From Enterocloster alcoholdehydrogenati (lineage in GTDB: Bacteria; Bacillota; Clostridia; Lachnospirales; Lachnospiraceae): a DNA stretch of 64,000 bases. The notes beneath the pieces are model-generated. The model saw nothing but the letters and a program-made list of their open reading frames with translations, was not told where the DNA came from and made no database searches. A program made the position numbers and the translations under genes. Where the stretch lies: NCBI RefSeq assembly GCF_013282095.1, contig NZ_BLTJ01000009.1, forward strand, positions 1-64,000, read 5' to 3'. Below are positions 31,305 through 41,257 of the stretch, one piece after another; positions within the stretch are counted from its first letter, which is position 1, and each line of letters begins with the position of its first letter.

Positions 31305-32189
31305 CTACTCGTCCCCGCCGCGATACTCCCCTGGCGTCATCCCATATTTCCTGCGAAACAGCCGGTTAAAGTAGGAGACATTCCCAAACCCGCACCGAGC
31401 TGCGATCTCTGTCACTGTATCCGAAGTAGTCCTAAGAAACCCTCCTGCCCTGAAAAGCCGGTAATCATTCAAAAAGTTCACAAAAGACTGTCCCGTATAC
31501 TGCTTAAAGTATTTCATAAAATGAGACTGACTGTAAAAGCACAGTCCCGCCGCCTGTCCTGTATCAAGCGGTTCCCCATAATGCTCCTCAATATAACCCA
31601 GCACCTGCTTGATCCGTTCTCTGGCTTTGCCGGGACGTTTTTCCTGTAAAGGGATACCTGCCTGAAATACCTGATACATAAACTCATACAGCTGCCCCTT
31701 TACCGCCAGCTGATATCCCGTTTTCCTCTGCTCCGATACACGGTCAAGAAACGCAATGCACCTTTCAAACTCCCCATAATCCGCCATTCCCCTTCGCCGA
31801 AACAGCGGTGCCTTCATCTGCTCTTTGACAAGAGGCCAAAGGAGATATCCGGTACAAAGATCCTCCTCTCCTCCCATCAGAAGGGACAGCCTGAAAATGA
31901 TATTTTCGTAATCCATCCGCTGTTCTCCGACGCCGCAGATGGAATGAAGCTGTCCGGGAAATATCCCCATGATATCGCCTTCCTCCACCTCATACTCCAC
32001 CCGATCCACTGTTACTCTTCCATGCCCTTTTTTTATAGAAAGAATCTCCATCTCCTCATGCCAGTGAAGAGCTACATTTTTAAAATCTCCTGGAATGGAA
32101 CAGGGATAAATGTTAAACGGAAATTCCCTTTGTCCATGGATTTTGGTCTCATGATACTCCGCAGATTCCATTTTTCCCCTGTCTTTCAT
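31305..32189 (-). CDS. AraC-family transcriptional regulator
   Basis: About 294 residues. An N-terminal cupin domain (HWHEEMEILSIKKGHGRV, VEEGDIMGIFPGQLHSI) is followed by the double helix-turn-helix (TVTEIAARCGFGNVSYFNRLFRRKYGMTPGEYR). The start is the ATG 8 nt after a GGAAGGGG run; a longer form by 16 residues is possible. It lies upstream of malQ and divergent from glgP, so it probably regulates alpha-glucan use. Confidence 0.9.
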   Translation of the reverse strand: MKDRGKMESAEYHETKIHGQREFPFNIYPCSIPGDFKNVALHWHEEMEILSIKKGHGRVTVDRVEYEVEEGDIMGIFPGQLHSICGVGEQRMDYENIIFRLSLLMGGEEDLCTGYLLWPLVKEQMKAPLFRRRGMADYGEFERCIAFLDRVSEQRKTGYQLAVKGQLYEFMYQVFQAGIPLQEKRPGKARERIKQVLGYIEEHYGEPLDTGQAAGLCFYSQSHFMKYFKQYTGQSFVNFLNDYRLFRAGGFLRTTSDTVTEIAARCGFGNVSYFNRLFRRKYGMTPGEYRGGDE

Positions 32190-32424
32190 CACGTTTTCCC
32201 CTTCCCTGTATACATGATGCAGGCTCCTGCAGACCACGGCTTCAGGCTGGCGCTTCGCAGCTCTCCCGTCACGCAGCGTGCATATACCGTATGAACAACG
32301 CTTTTTTTGTTTTGATCATATTGTACTATATTCCGCTGTCATTCTGCAAGAAAATTTCACCCGGCCATAGTAAAATGTACCTTAACCTGCAAATACCTGC
32401 TCCATGCAGAAAGGAAGATCTTAT

Positions 32425-34695
32425 ATGACCAAAAAAGAACTGGAAATCGCTCTGCGCAGCGCCTGTCCCCGGTCTGTCGCTGAGTGTACCAATGAAGAAC
32501 TTTATACCGCCCTGCTTTCCATTTCCCAGCAGGCTGCCCGCGAAAAAAAGTCATCTCAGGGGAAGAAAAAACTCTACTACATTTCCGCGGAATTTCTTAT
32601 AGGAAAGCTTCTGTCCAACAACCTGATCAATCTTGGTCTTTACGAACCGGCAAAGGAAATCCTTCTGGAAAACGGAAAATCTCTGGCGGCTATCGAAGAA
32701 ACAGAACCGGAGCCATCTCTTGGAAACGGCGGACTGGGCCGGCTGGCAGCCTGCTTTCTGGACTCCATTGCAACTTTGGGATTAAATGGAGACGGGATCG
32801 GCTTAAATTACCATTTCGGCCTTTTTAAGCAGCTCTTTAAGGATAACAAGCAGAGCGAGGAGCCAAACCCCTGGATTCAGGAGGTCTCATGGCTTACCAA
32901 AAGGGATGTGACCTACAAAATACCTTATAAAAATTTCACCCTGACCTCCCGGATGTACGATATTGAAGTCACCGGCTATAACGGCCGTACCAACTGCCTT
33001 CATCTTTTCGATGTGGAAACCGTGGACGAATCCATTGTATCAGAAGGCATTTCCTTTGACAAAACGGATGTGGCAAAAAACCTTACCCTTTTTCTCTACC
33101 CCGATGACAGCGACCGTGCCGGACAGATCCTGCGGATCTACCAGCAGTATTTCATGGTAAGCAACGCGGCCAGACTGATCCTGTCGGAAGCGGCGGCCAG
33201 AGGCTCCAACTACCACGATCTGCCCGAATATGCTGTGATCCAGATCAATGACACACACCCAACCATGGTGATCCCTGAGTTGATCCGCCTGCTGATAACA
33301 GATCATGGTATGGAAATGAATGAGGCTATCGATGTGGTAAGCCGCACCTGCGCCTATACCAACCACACCATTCTGGCCGAGGCTCTGGAGACCTGGCCCA
33401 TGGAATTTTTCAGGGAAGCCGTGCCTCAGCTGATTCCCATTATGGAAGTGCTGGACGATAAGATCCGCAGGAAATTTGACGATCCCTCCGTCTATATCAT
33501 TGACAAAGAGGATCGAGTGCACATGGCCCATATAGATATCCACTATGGTTTCAGTGTAAACGGTGTGGCGGCCCTGCACACAGAAATTTTAAAAAACACG
33601 GAGCTTCACAATTTTTATCAGCTGTATCCTGAGAAGTTCAACAATAAGACAAACGGCATTACCTTCCGCCGGTGGCTGCTTTACTGCAATCCCCAGCTGA
33701 CGGATTTCATCTCACGCTTTATCGGAAACGGCTTTAAAACGGATGCCTCCGAACTGGAAAAGCTGGATCAGCCTGCAATCTCCTGCAATCTAAAACATTT
33801 ATACCGCCTGCTTTCCATCAAAGAACAGAAAAAAGCGGAACTGGCACAATATTTAAAGGAAACCCAGGAAATTGTGATTGATCCCGATTCCATTTTCGAT
33901 ATCCAGATCAAACGCCTCCATGAGTACAAACGCCAGCAGCTAAATGCCCTGTACCTGATACACAAATATCTGGAAATAAAAAAAGGCCGCAGGCCTTCCA
34001 CTCCCATTACCGCTATTTTCGGCGCCAAGGCGGCTCCCGCCTATGTGATCGCCAGGGATATTATTCATCTGATCCTCTGCCTGCAGCAGATCATCCAGTC
34101 CGATCCTGAGGTACGTCCCTATCTCAATGTAGTGATGGTAAGCAACTATAACGTCACTCTGGCGGAAAAACTGATCCCGGCCTGCGACATCTCCGAGCAG
34201 ATCTCCCTTGCTTCTAAAGAAGCCAGCGGTACCGGCAATATGAAGTTCATGCTGAACGGAGCCGTTACACTTGGAACCGACGACGGGGCCAATGTGGAGA
34301 TCCACCAGCTGGTAGGCGATTCCAATATCTACATCTTCGGCGATTCCAGCGATACCGTCATCAGCCGGTACAGAAAAGGAGATTACTGTTCCCGTTTCTA
34401 CTATGAGAACTCTCCAGAGCTGAAAGAAGCCGTGGATTTCATTCTGAGCAAAGAGATGCTCTCCGCAGGTGATGCGGAATGTCTCACCCGCCTTTACAAT
34501 GAACTTTTAAACAAAGACTGGTTCATGACCTTCCCGGATTTCAACGCATACTGCCAGGTAAAGGAAAAGGCCCTGTCTGATTACGAGGACCGTGCTTCCT
34601 GGGCCAGAAAAATGCTGGTAAATATCAGCCGGGCCGGATATTTCTCCTCTGACCGGACCATAAACGAGTATAACCGGGATATCTGGAAACTTTAA
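32425..34695 (+). CDS. glgP: Glycogen/maltodextrin phosphorylase
   Basis: 756 residues. The pyridoxal-phosphate lysine lies in [19 protein letters not shown], with [21 protein letters not shown] and GNGGL at the N-terminal side. It releases glucose-1-phosphate from alpha-glucans; MalQ reshapes the short products. The start is the ATG after AGGAAG; an ATG seven codons earlier lacks a site. Confidence 0.95.
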   Translation: MTKKELEIALRSACPRSVAECTNEELYTALLSISQQAAREKKSSQGKKKLYYISAEFLIGKLLSNNLINLGLYEPAKEILLENGKSLAAIEETEPEPSLGNGGLGRLAACFLDSIATLGLNGDGIGLNYHFGLFKQLFKDNKQSEEPNPWIQEVSWLTKRDVTYKIPYKNFTLTSRMYDIEVTGYNGRTNCLHLFDVETVDESIVSEGISFDKTDVAKNLTLFLYPDDSDRAGQILRIYQQYFMVSNAARLILSEAAARGSNYHDLPEYAVIQINDTHPTMVIPELIRLLITDHGMEMNEAIDVVSRTCAYTNHTILAEALETWPMEFFREAVPQLIPIMEVLDDKIRRKFDDPSVYIIDKEDRVHMAHIDIHYGFSVNGVAALHTEILKNTELHNFYQLYPEKFNNKTNGITFRRWLLYCNPQLTDFISRFIGNGFKTDASELEKLDQPAISCNLKHLYRLLSIKEQKKAELAQYLKETQEIVIDPDSIFDIQIKRLHEYKRQQLNALYLIHKYLEIKKGRRPSTPITAIFGAKAAPAYVIARDIIHLILCLQQIIQSDPEVRPYLNVVMVSNYNVTLAEKLIPACDISEQISLASKEASGTGNMKFMLNGAVTLGTDDGANVEIHQLVGDSNIYIFGDSSDTVISRYRKGDYCSRFYYENSPELKEAVDFILSKEMLSAGDAECLTRLYNELLNKDWFMTFPDFNAYCQVKEKALSDYEDRASWARKMLVNISRAGYFSSDRTINEYNRDIWKL

Positions 34696-34717
34696 CCCTC
34701 CTGCCGGTTCTGTCTAA

Positions 34718-34781
34718 AAAACTCCGGGAAGTTCCTTTTACCAAACGCTGCGGTTCTGAAAATGGCACTTCCCGGAGTTTT
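34718..34781. terminator. Terminator hairpin after glgP
   Basis: A 15-bp inverted repeat, AAAACTCCGGGAAGT (34,718-34,732) and its complement (34,767-34,781), around a 34-nt loop. It can serve both glgP and the convergent recombinase gene. Confidence 0.6.
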
Positions 34782-34824
34782 CCATATCCGTCTCTTTTCA
34801 TCCCTCTTCCCCCGAAGAAAGGCC

Positions 34825-35487
34825 TCAGTCTCCGGAAGCCTCTCTGGGAATGTCCTGATCCAGAATCTCTCCTGCAATTTCTCTGTCCTGCTGAATCTGC
34901 TGTCCGTATTTTCTCAGGCTGCAGAGCCGCTCTCCAAAGGCGGCAAGTACGGTCTGTACATCCTGCGCCAGCTCCTCTGCCGGCGAAAGCCATTCATTAT
35001 TCACTACAAGGATCTCCATTTGATACCGATGGCAGAACTGTTCAAACCATTCATAGCCAAACCGTACAAACCGATCCCTTCCGGTAATCACGATGGTTTT
35101 TACCTGCCCCGCCATGACCATTTCCAAAAGACCGTTCCAGGCCTCTCTTTTATAGTCCAGTCCGCTTCCGTACTCCTCAATGCACTTCTCTACAATCATA
35201 CCTCTGGCGTTGCAGAAAGTCTTTAAAAATGCAGTCTGGGCCATCAGTTCCCGCCTCCGGTTCCTGGATGATACCCTGGCATAGATCACCACCGCCCGTT
35301 CATCTTTCTCCGTGTGGATCCCCTGAAACGCACGGTACTGCTCTTCCGTATAATACCGCCGATTGGTAGGCGTCCGCTTCGCCTGCAGTACGCCTTCCCT
35401 ATCCCATCTCTGTAATGTTTTCACCGACACGCCTAACCGTGCAGCAAACTCTTTTGGTTTGTAATTTGTGGTCTTCGTTGTATCCAT
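34825..35487 (-). CDS. IS607-type serine recombinase with MerR-like HTH (no TnpB partner)
   Basis: About 220 residues. A MerR-like helix-turn-helix (YKPKEFAARLGVSVKTLQRWDREG) is joined to a small serine recombinase domain with YARVSSRNRRREL (catalytic Ser) and TIVITGRDRFVRFGYEWF. This is the TnpA architecture of IS607. The region after the serine lacks the usual acidic/Gln motif, and no tnpB gene lies on either side. It may be a domesticated recombinase or the remnant of an element. The ATG after GAGGGAAAAG is used. Confidence 0.82.
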   Translation of the reverse strand: MDTTKTTNYKPKEFAARLGVSVKTLQRWDREGVLQAKRTPTNRRYYTEEQYRAFQGIHTEKDERAVVIYARVSSRNRRRELMAQTAFLKTFCNARGMIVEKCIEEYGSGLDYKREAWNGLLEMVMAGQVKTIVITGRDRFVRFGYEWFEQFCHRYQMEILVVNNEWLSPAEELAQDVQTVLAAFGERLCSLRKYGQQIQQDREIAGEILDQDIPREASGD

Positions 35488-35556
35488 AGCTTTTCCCTCT
35501 TCTTGGTTACAGTCTAACACAAATTTACATAAATATCACTACTCTTTCAGAGAAAT

Positions 35557-36144
35557 TTACATATTTTTACAATATTTTTTATGCTGGTGTATCTCTGCAA
35601 GGATCCTGACTGTTCCCCACCCCACTATCGTTCCTGCAACATTGGTTGCAATATCATCAATCTGGAAGAATCCTCTGGCCGTCACAAGCTGCATTCCCTC
35701 AATCAGCCCGCTTATTGCCAGCCCTGCTGAAGCACAGTACCATCCATTCCGAAACCGCCCATGCAGCAGCGGCAGCAGGATCCCCAGCGGAATAAACATC
35801 AAAATGTTCTCAATCACATAGGCTCTGGATACAGCACTCTCCCCCCATGTATCAAACAGCCCCAGATCCATTCCGCTCCTGCTTCCCGGCTCCCGTGAAA
35901 AGAAAGCAGTCTGAAAGATTACCGTGGTATATATCCCTATCAGAAACACCGCCGTTTTTCTGACGCGCTGCCGACTGCTTTCTGCTTTACTGGCCCGCTC
36001 TTCTTTAGCGGATCTTTGCTCTCTTCCGGCATACCATTCCCACGCTGAACAGACGCACAGCGCCATCAGACCGAAACACATCCCAAGCGGCAGATATGAT
36101 ATAGGTTCCTGCATATCTTTACAAATATTAAATATAATATCCAT
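35557..36144 (-). CDS. VanZ-like membrane protein
   Basis: 195 residues with four to five hydrophobic segments. The family signature is ENILMFIPLGILLPLL and GLIEGMQLVTARGFFQIDDIATNVAGTIVG. VanZ-family proteins are linked to teicoplanin resistance in some species but mostly have unknown housekeeping roles. Solitary here. Confidence 0.85.
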   Translation of the reverse strand: MDIIFNICKDMQEPISYLPLGMCFGLMALCVCSAWEWYAGREQRSAKEERASKAESSRQRVRKTAVFLIGIYTTVIFQTAFFSREPGSRSGMDLGLFDTWGESAVSRAYVIENILMFIPLGILLPLLHGRFRNGWYCASAGLAISGLIEGMQLVTARGFFQIDDIATNVAGTIVGWGTVRILAEIHQHKKYCKNM

Positions 36145-36299
36145 TACACGGTTATCAATCGGAACAGCGTCCCAGCTGCGTATCCCCTTGGTTTATTGCA
36201 TTCTATTCGCACAGTTTTTAGCAGCTGATATCGTTTTCCAAACATCTCCTTATATTTTAACAGCGGTTCACACTGCGCAGAAATCTTTTGAACGCTTTC

Positions 36300-37235
36300 T
36301 TACAAATCCTCAAACAGCTTCTCCTTATACACTCCGTTTTTGATCAGCTGTTCAAAGGATTTCACTACAAATTCCTTATCTTCCTTATAGGTCACGCCAA
36401 ACCATTTGTCATTAGATTCCAGAACACGAACCGATGCCTGTCCCTTCTGAAGCAGTTCATCGATATATATAGGAAGAAGGTACTCTGCCTTTAAAATATC
36501 CTTTTCATTGTGCTTCTTAAAAAACTCCTCAAAACCACGCTCAAGCATCTCCAGAAATTCCGGAGTCAGGCCCCACATATTCATGGAAACGTAAGAATCT
36601 GCATCCACCGGGATACGAACGCCGTCTGTCTCTACTGCGGCTCCCTCTGCCGTCTTTACAATATTAGAAGTCTCGTGAACTGCTGTCAGATACTCTTTTT
36701 CATCGGTCTCACAGATACCTCTCGTCACTGCCCCGTTTTCACTCAATGTATTCTTAAGAATAAAGCCTGCCATGCAGAATGCATGGGGCTTTTCCGGTGA
36801 ATACTGGATCAGGAAATCGTGAAGCTTCACAAAGGCCTCTTTCCCGTAATAATCATCAGCGTTGATCACGGCAAACGGCTCGTGGAGCACATTGCGGCAG
36901 GCAAGAACAGCCTGTCCTGTTCCCCAGGGCTTTGTGCGCTCTGCCGGGCAGGAGACTCCCTTCGGAAGATTCTCTCGCTCCTGATAGGCATATGCGATCT
37001 CCACTCCCAACTTCCCACAGATCTTCTCGATCCGATCGCCTATGGCCTCTCTGAAAGCCTCCTCTATATCCTTTCGGATAATAAATACGATCTTGTCAAA
37101 TCCAGCTGCGATCGCGTCATGGATGGAATAATCCATGATGATCTCTCCATTCATTCCTACAGGCGCCAGCTGCTTGATCCCTCCGCCAAACCGGGAACCA
37201 ATCCCGGCAGCCATAATTACTAATGCGGTTTTCAT
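36300..37235 (-). CDS. Sugar-phosphate nucleotidyltransferase family protein
   Basis: 311 residues. The N-terminal nucleotide-binding loop MAAGIGSRFGGGIKQLAPVG has the GxGxRxG form, with the metal-binding aspartates in AVINADDYYGKEAF. The family makes NDP-sugars or similar. It is downstream of the polysaccharide locus, in the same direction but after a 311-bp gap, so an association is plausible but unproven. Substrate not identified. Confidence 0.85.
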   Translation of the reverse strand: MKTALVIMAAGIGSRFGGGIKQLAPVGMNGEIIMDYSIHDAIAAGFDKIVFIIRKDIEEAFREAIGDRIEKICGKLGVEIAYAYQERENLPKGVSCPAERTKPWGTGQAVLACRNVLHEPFAVINADDYYGKEAFVKLHDFLIQYSPEKPHAFCMAGFILKNTLSENGAVTRGICETDEKEYLTAVHETSNIVKTAEGAAVETDGVRIPVDADSYVSMNMWGLTPEFLEMLERGFEEFFKKHNEKDILKAEYLLPIYIDELLQKGQASVRVLESNDKWFGVTYKEDKEFVVKSFEQLIKNGVYKEKLFEDL

Positions 37236-37546
37236 ACTTGTGTTCTCCTTTGTCTTTTTAGCTAATTTTTATAAAGTAGAGCGCAAAACCATAAATAATT
37301 TTGTCCCTATCTCTACATCACCTTAAAAAATTTATATTTTATAGTATACCTATCGAAACGCTCTTAAATATGAACTCACATTACTTGCCTTGTTTTATGT
37401 AACACACCACTTTATAACCTTTATATTTTTTAAAGCACCACTGTTTATTTGTATTGCTGATCCTTACTTATCGTCTAACAACTAATCCCTCACTAATGCG
37501 CCTATCATACATATTAACAACATTACTTTTATTTACAAGACATAAC
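37236..37546. other. AT-rich intergenic region at the polysaccharide locus end
   Basis: 311 bp of very AT-rich DNA with no open frame of note. It should contain the end of the capsule transcript and the promoter of the nucleotidyltransferase; TATACT near 37,347-37,352 on the minus strand is a candidate -10 without a good -35. The base composition changes sharply here. Confidence 0.5.
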
Positions 37547-38593
37547 TTAATTTATTTGTTTCACAGATCGTTTTCCAAAAAAACATCGGCAGTACCTGTT
37601 AACAGCTAACGTGCACACACACAGTAGACCTATTTCAAAGCAGTAGACCAGTAAACAGAGCAGAGTTCTACGCAGGTTATTTACTGACAAAAAAGATAGA
37701 AATCCTATTTTTTGAAACAGCAAATTAATCATCCCACGAATTCGATCATGAAGTAAATAAAAGATAAATGTATTTTGTCCACAAAACAAAACCAATTGAT
37801 TTGGTGTAATCATATTCGATACACTGATTAATGCCGCAACTCCGGAAAATGTCAATACATACCATATACCATCCGGCAATACATATAAATTAATGTTAGC
37901 TGTTTCGTGAAAGCACACTGCAGATATAGCTACAAGAACAGCATACGAGAATACTAGAAACCACCTATTTTTTTGATTTTTTATACATTCAGTAAATTTC
38001 TCGCAATTTTGTAGACAATATCCGCATACAGAAAAAAACATACATACAAAAATAATATGCATATACCAATACGGAATCGTTTTCATGAAAAACTTAGTAT
38101 ACAAAATAGATGCTTCACAAAGTACTGCTGATACTAAAAACATTTTTTTTCGAGAGAGGAACTTACACATTACATACAGGGGAATTTCTGACAGAAATAA
38201 AACATATGTAAACCAAAGAACATCTCCTTGGCCACGTTGCTGACGAAGAAGAACACTCAAATCTCCCAGCCACTGTTGAATCGAATACCCTCCCTTGAGC
38301 AATGTTCCCATGTCTGTCGTATAAATAACAGAAAAAATAATCGTTGGAATCAAAATCGTGCTGATTCTTTTTTTTAGAAAAGATCCAAAATTATTTTTCA
38401 CATGGAATGTGTATCCACTCATAAAGAAAAATCCTGTTAGAAAAATAGGTTTAAAAATGTACTCTGCATAACTTGGAACATACTCCATATGTGAAATCAT
38501 TACCAACGATATACAAATAAATTTTGCTATATCCACCCACATAATTCGTGTTTTTCGTTGTATTCCGGAATCTTCCAATCTTTTTCCAGTCAT
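37547..38593 (-). CDS. Acyltransferase 3 family membrane protein
   Basis: 348 residues, about ten membrane helices. The family start pattern is IMWVDIAKFICISLVMISH and then TGFFFMSGYTFHVK. Such integral membrane enzymes O-acetylate surface glycans. It is the last gene of the polysaccharide operon and overlaps the beta-propeller gene by 4 nt. Confidence 0.85.
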   Translation of the reverse strand: MTGKRLEDSGIQRKTRIMWVDIAKFICISLVMISHMEYVPSYAEYIFKPIFLTGFFFMSGYTFHVKNNFGSFLKKRISTILIPTIIFSVIYTTDMGTLLKGGYSIQQWLGDLSVLLRQQRGQGDVLWFTYVLFLSEIPLYVMCKFLSRKKMFLVSAVLCEASILYTKFFMKTIPYWYMHIIFVCMFFSVCGYCLQNCEKFTECIKNQKNRWFLVFSYAVLVAISAVCFHETANINLYVLPDGIWYVLTFSGVAALISVSNMITPNQLVLFCGQNTFIFYLLHDRIRGMINLLFQKIGFLSFLSVNNLRRTLLCLLVYCFEIGLLCVCTLAVNRYCRCFFGKRSVKQIN

Positions 38594-41238
38594 TTTCTAA
38601 TAACTACCATCCCTTCATATCTTGCTGGTACAATTATCGTACCATCAGAAGCAATAAATGGTGCATCTACAGCGCTGTCCACACAAAAGTCCAGCATAAG
38701 CTTTGGAATTTCCAAATTTTCTATATCGATTACAGAAATTCTTCCGGTTAGTGCATATGAAACAACCAGAACTCCATCACGGTAATTTGGAACACCCTTC
38801 AGAGGTAAATTATGTATGTTTACCTTTTCAGAAGCTGTTGTCAAATCCATCCCATTAGAAATATCCAACAATCGGTAACCATTCTGTGTAATCGCAAGAA
38901 TTTGGTTATCCCTCGCATAAGTAAATCCTCCCGTGGACGTATAGAACGACGTATCATTGATCTGATTGTACTCGTATGTTCCATCTTCGTGAAACAGCAA
39001 CTCTGAGATTCCTGCGGCTGTGGTAAGATAGATTGCATTTTTATTCGTATTAACTCCCTGGCAGACATTTCGATAATATGCTGCACCATTTTTCAGATAC
39101 TCAACCACTTGAATATTGGTCGGATCAGATACATCTAGTAAAATAAAAAGATTTAATCTGCTAGTTACCACTGCATATTTCCCATCCGTAGAAACACCAA
39201 TTTGATTACATACACTTGCTCTGTTTGGTTCAGAAAGAGCACTACCTCCCAATTTCGTAATTTCCATTTCTGAAATCTGATAAATACCAATTCCATCTAC
39301 ACTCTCTGCCGTAAAAATCTTATCTCCTATAATTTTCAGATCTCTAACAGCTGAATGAGTCTGCATAAAATTCACCGTTTTGAACTCTTTGTCTAAAACC
39401 ACCATCCCATCAGATGTTCCAGCATAATAATATGTTCCATATTCCGCAATAGCAAATACCTGCCCTTTTTCCAGGGGAATCACCTCAATTCCATCTATCA
39501 GGAATTCACTGTAGACAAATTGACCTTCCTCAGAAAAATCAAATGATTCTTTTTCCTCTGCTGTCTTTGCATAGTGTGCTTCTACAACATGAACTCCCAT
39601 AAGTTCGTCGGTAATGTAAAGAACTCCATTCCCTACAGAAACCGAGGTAATGGGAGATTGCATCTTCTGTGCTTTGTCGTAGGGAAATACAGTGCATTCT
39701 TCATTAAACTCTCGGTAATAAATACTTTTTCTATCTACGCAAAGAGTAATATGTTGGATTTCGATCGGTGCTTCTGGATTCTTAATGTCATAAACATACA
39801 GGCCGTTATAAAGATCTGAAAAATACACAAGATTTTCAACTACCATTACATTCCAGTAGTCTTTACCAATCTCATAGTACCTTCCGTCTGCACGAATTGT
39901 AGTTATTTCCTTTGGATTTTCTGGGTTCGCAATATTAAACAATGAAATTCCGTTGCCCGTACCATATCCAAAGTCTGTTGAATCTAATGCACTATTTTTG
40001 TTGGAATGGAATCCAGTAGATGCAACAAGAATATCTCCACTAACTTTTAGTCCATATGTATTGCCATCAGTATTTACATACCCCATATACTTAGGATAAT
40101 AAATATTTCTTACATCATACACCTCAATTCTCTGCGTTCCCCAGACCCCTGCGTAAAGATAACCATTATGCACTGTACAGTCTATTCGTTCACTTGGCTC
40201 TGAAGATTTCATACAAGAGACAAACTCTGGATTGGATGGAATTGAGATATCATATATCTCAATTCCATAATAACGACTTGCAACAAATAAATACTTCCCG
40301 CAAACATCCATACCTGAAGCTAATTCTAATGTATCAATATGTCCAATAATCATCGGATTTTGAGAATCATGAACATCAATAAGATATACTCCATATTCAC
40401 GGCTAGCTACTATCAGTGTATTCCTATCTTCGTTCAGCATTACTCGACGTACAGTACCTAATCCAGTAACAGCAGATATAGGAGTAAGCTCCTGATCCTT
40501 GCCAATCCGTATAACATCTACACGATCAAGAGAACCAACATATAACAGATTTCTATTCAAAACTGAATCTACAGCATTACTTATTTCTAATTCAGGAGTG
40601 GACAACTGAGTTCGTATGCAGTTATCATCAATTACAAAACTCCCATGCAAATACTCAGGAAAAGGTTCACTTCCAGATGTCAACAACTGCATATTACTGA
40701 GAACAATTCTCTCTTCCCCATCACTACTCCTAACTTTATATGTCACTTTCGAGAAAGACTCCTGCGAACTTAAAGGAATATAATATCCTGTTTTCTGTGC
40801 ATTTAAGTATATTTCTATAGGTACTGACCGATGATCACTCAGATCATAAGTCGATACAGTAATTACAGAGCTTTTTGCAGCACTTGCTTCAAAATATAAT
40901 ACCATATTAGATGCCTCAACTTGATATCCACGACATTGTATCATATCAATGGAATTTGATATATCTATTCTTCCTTCCACAAATTGTTCTGGAGTCACCA
41001 AAACATCAATATTCTCCATTTTCTCATGCAAAGTTGTATTCACACTAGCAGTCAGTTTCATTTTCTGTTCTGCCACCACCGCTTCTCGTTCCAGCTTCTG
41101 TTGTTCCATAACTTCTAATAAATAGGCCTCATTATGTTTTTGCTCCAAATCCTCAAAGTATAACAATGCCATGATACCACTTGCAAACAAAACAATAAGC
41201 ACCCAGACTATTTTTTTTGAAAAATCACGATGCCTCAT
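38590..41238 (-). CDS. Membrane-anchored extracellular beta-propeller (LVIVD-type repeats)
   Basis: 882 residues. An N-terminal membrane helix (about 9-27), with charged coil after it, anchors a large extracellular part. From about residue 215 there are many repeats of the LVIVD kind, for example GVYLIDVHDSQNPMIIGH, GIEIYDISIPSNPEFVS and GLYVYDIKNPEAPIEIQ, predicting one or two seven-bladed propellers. No enzyme motif is visible. In a polysaccharide locus it may bind or organise the exported glycan at the cell surface (inference). Confidence 0.8.
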   Translation of the reverse strand: MRHRDFSKKIVWVLIVLFASGIMALLYFEDLEQKHNEAYLLEVMEQQKLEREAVVAEQKMKLTASVNTTLHEKMENIDVLVTPEQFVEGRIDISNSIDMIQCRGYQVEASNMVLYFEASAAKSSVITVSTYDLSDHRSVPIEIYLNAQKTGYYIPLSSQESFSKVTYKVRSSDGEERIVLSNMQLLTSGSEPFPEYLHGSFVIDDNCIRTQLSTPELEISNAVDSVLNRNLLYVGSLDRVDVIRIGKDQELTPISAVTGLGTVRRVMLNEDRNTLIVASREYGVYLIDVHDSQNPMIIGHIDTLELASGMDVCGKYLFVASRYYGIEIYDISIPSNPEFVSCMKSSEPSERIDCTVHNGYLYAGVWGTQRIEVYDVRNIYYPKYMGYVNTDGNTYGLKVSGDILVASTGFHSNKNSALDSTDFGYGTGNGISLFNIANPENPKEITTIRADGRYYEIGKDYWNVMVVENLVYFSDLYNGLYVYDIKNPEAPIEIQHITLCVDRKSIYYREFNEECTVFPYDKAQKMQSPITSVSVGNGVLYITDELMGVHVVEAHYAKTAEEKESFDFSEEGQFVYSEFLIDGIEVIPLEKGQVFAIAEYGTYYYAGTSDGMVVLDKEFKTVNFMQTHSAVRDLKIIGDKIFTAESVDGIGIYQISEMEITKLGGSALSEPNRASVCNQIGVSTDGKYAVVTSRLNLFILLDVSDPTNIQVVEYLKNGAAYYRNVCQGVNTNKNAIYLTTAAGISELLFHEDGTYEYNQINDTSFYTSTGGFTYARDNQILAITQNGYRLLDISNGMDLTTASEKVNIHNLPLKGVPNYRDGVLVVSYALTGRISVIDIENLEIPKLMLDFCVDSAVDAPFIASDGTIIVPARYEGMVVIRK

Positions 41239-41257
41239 AACTTTCCTCCAATTTCAC

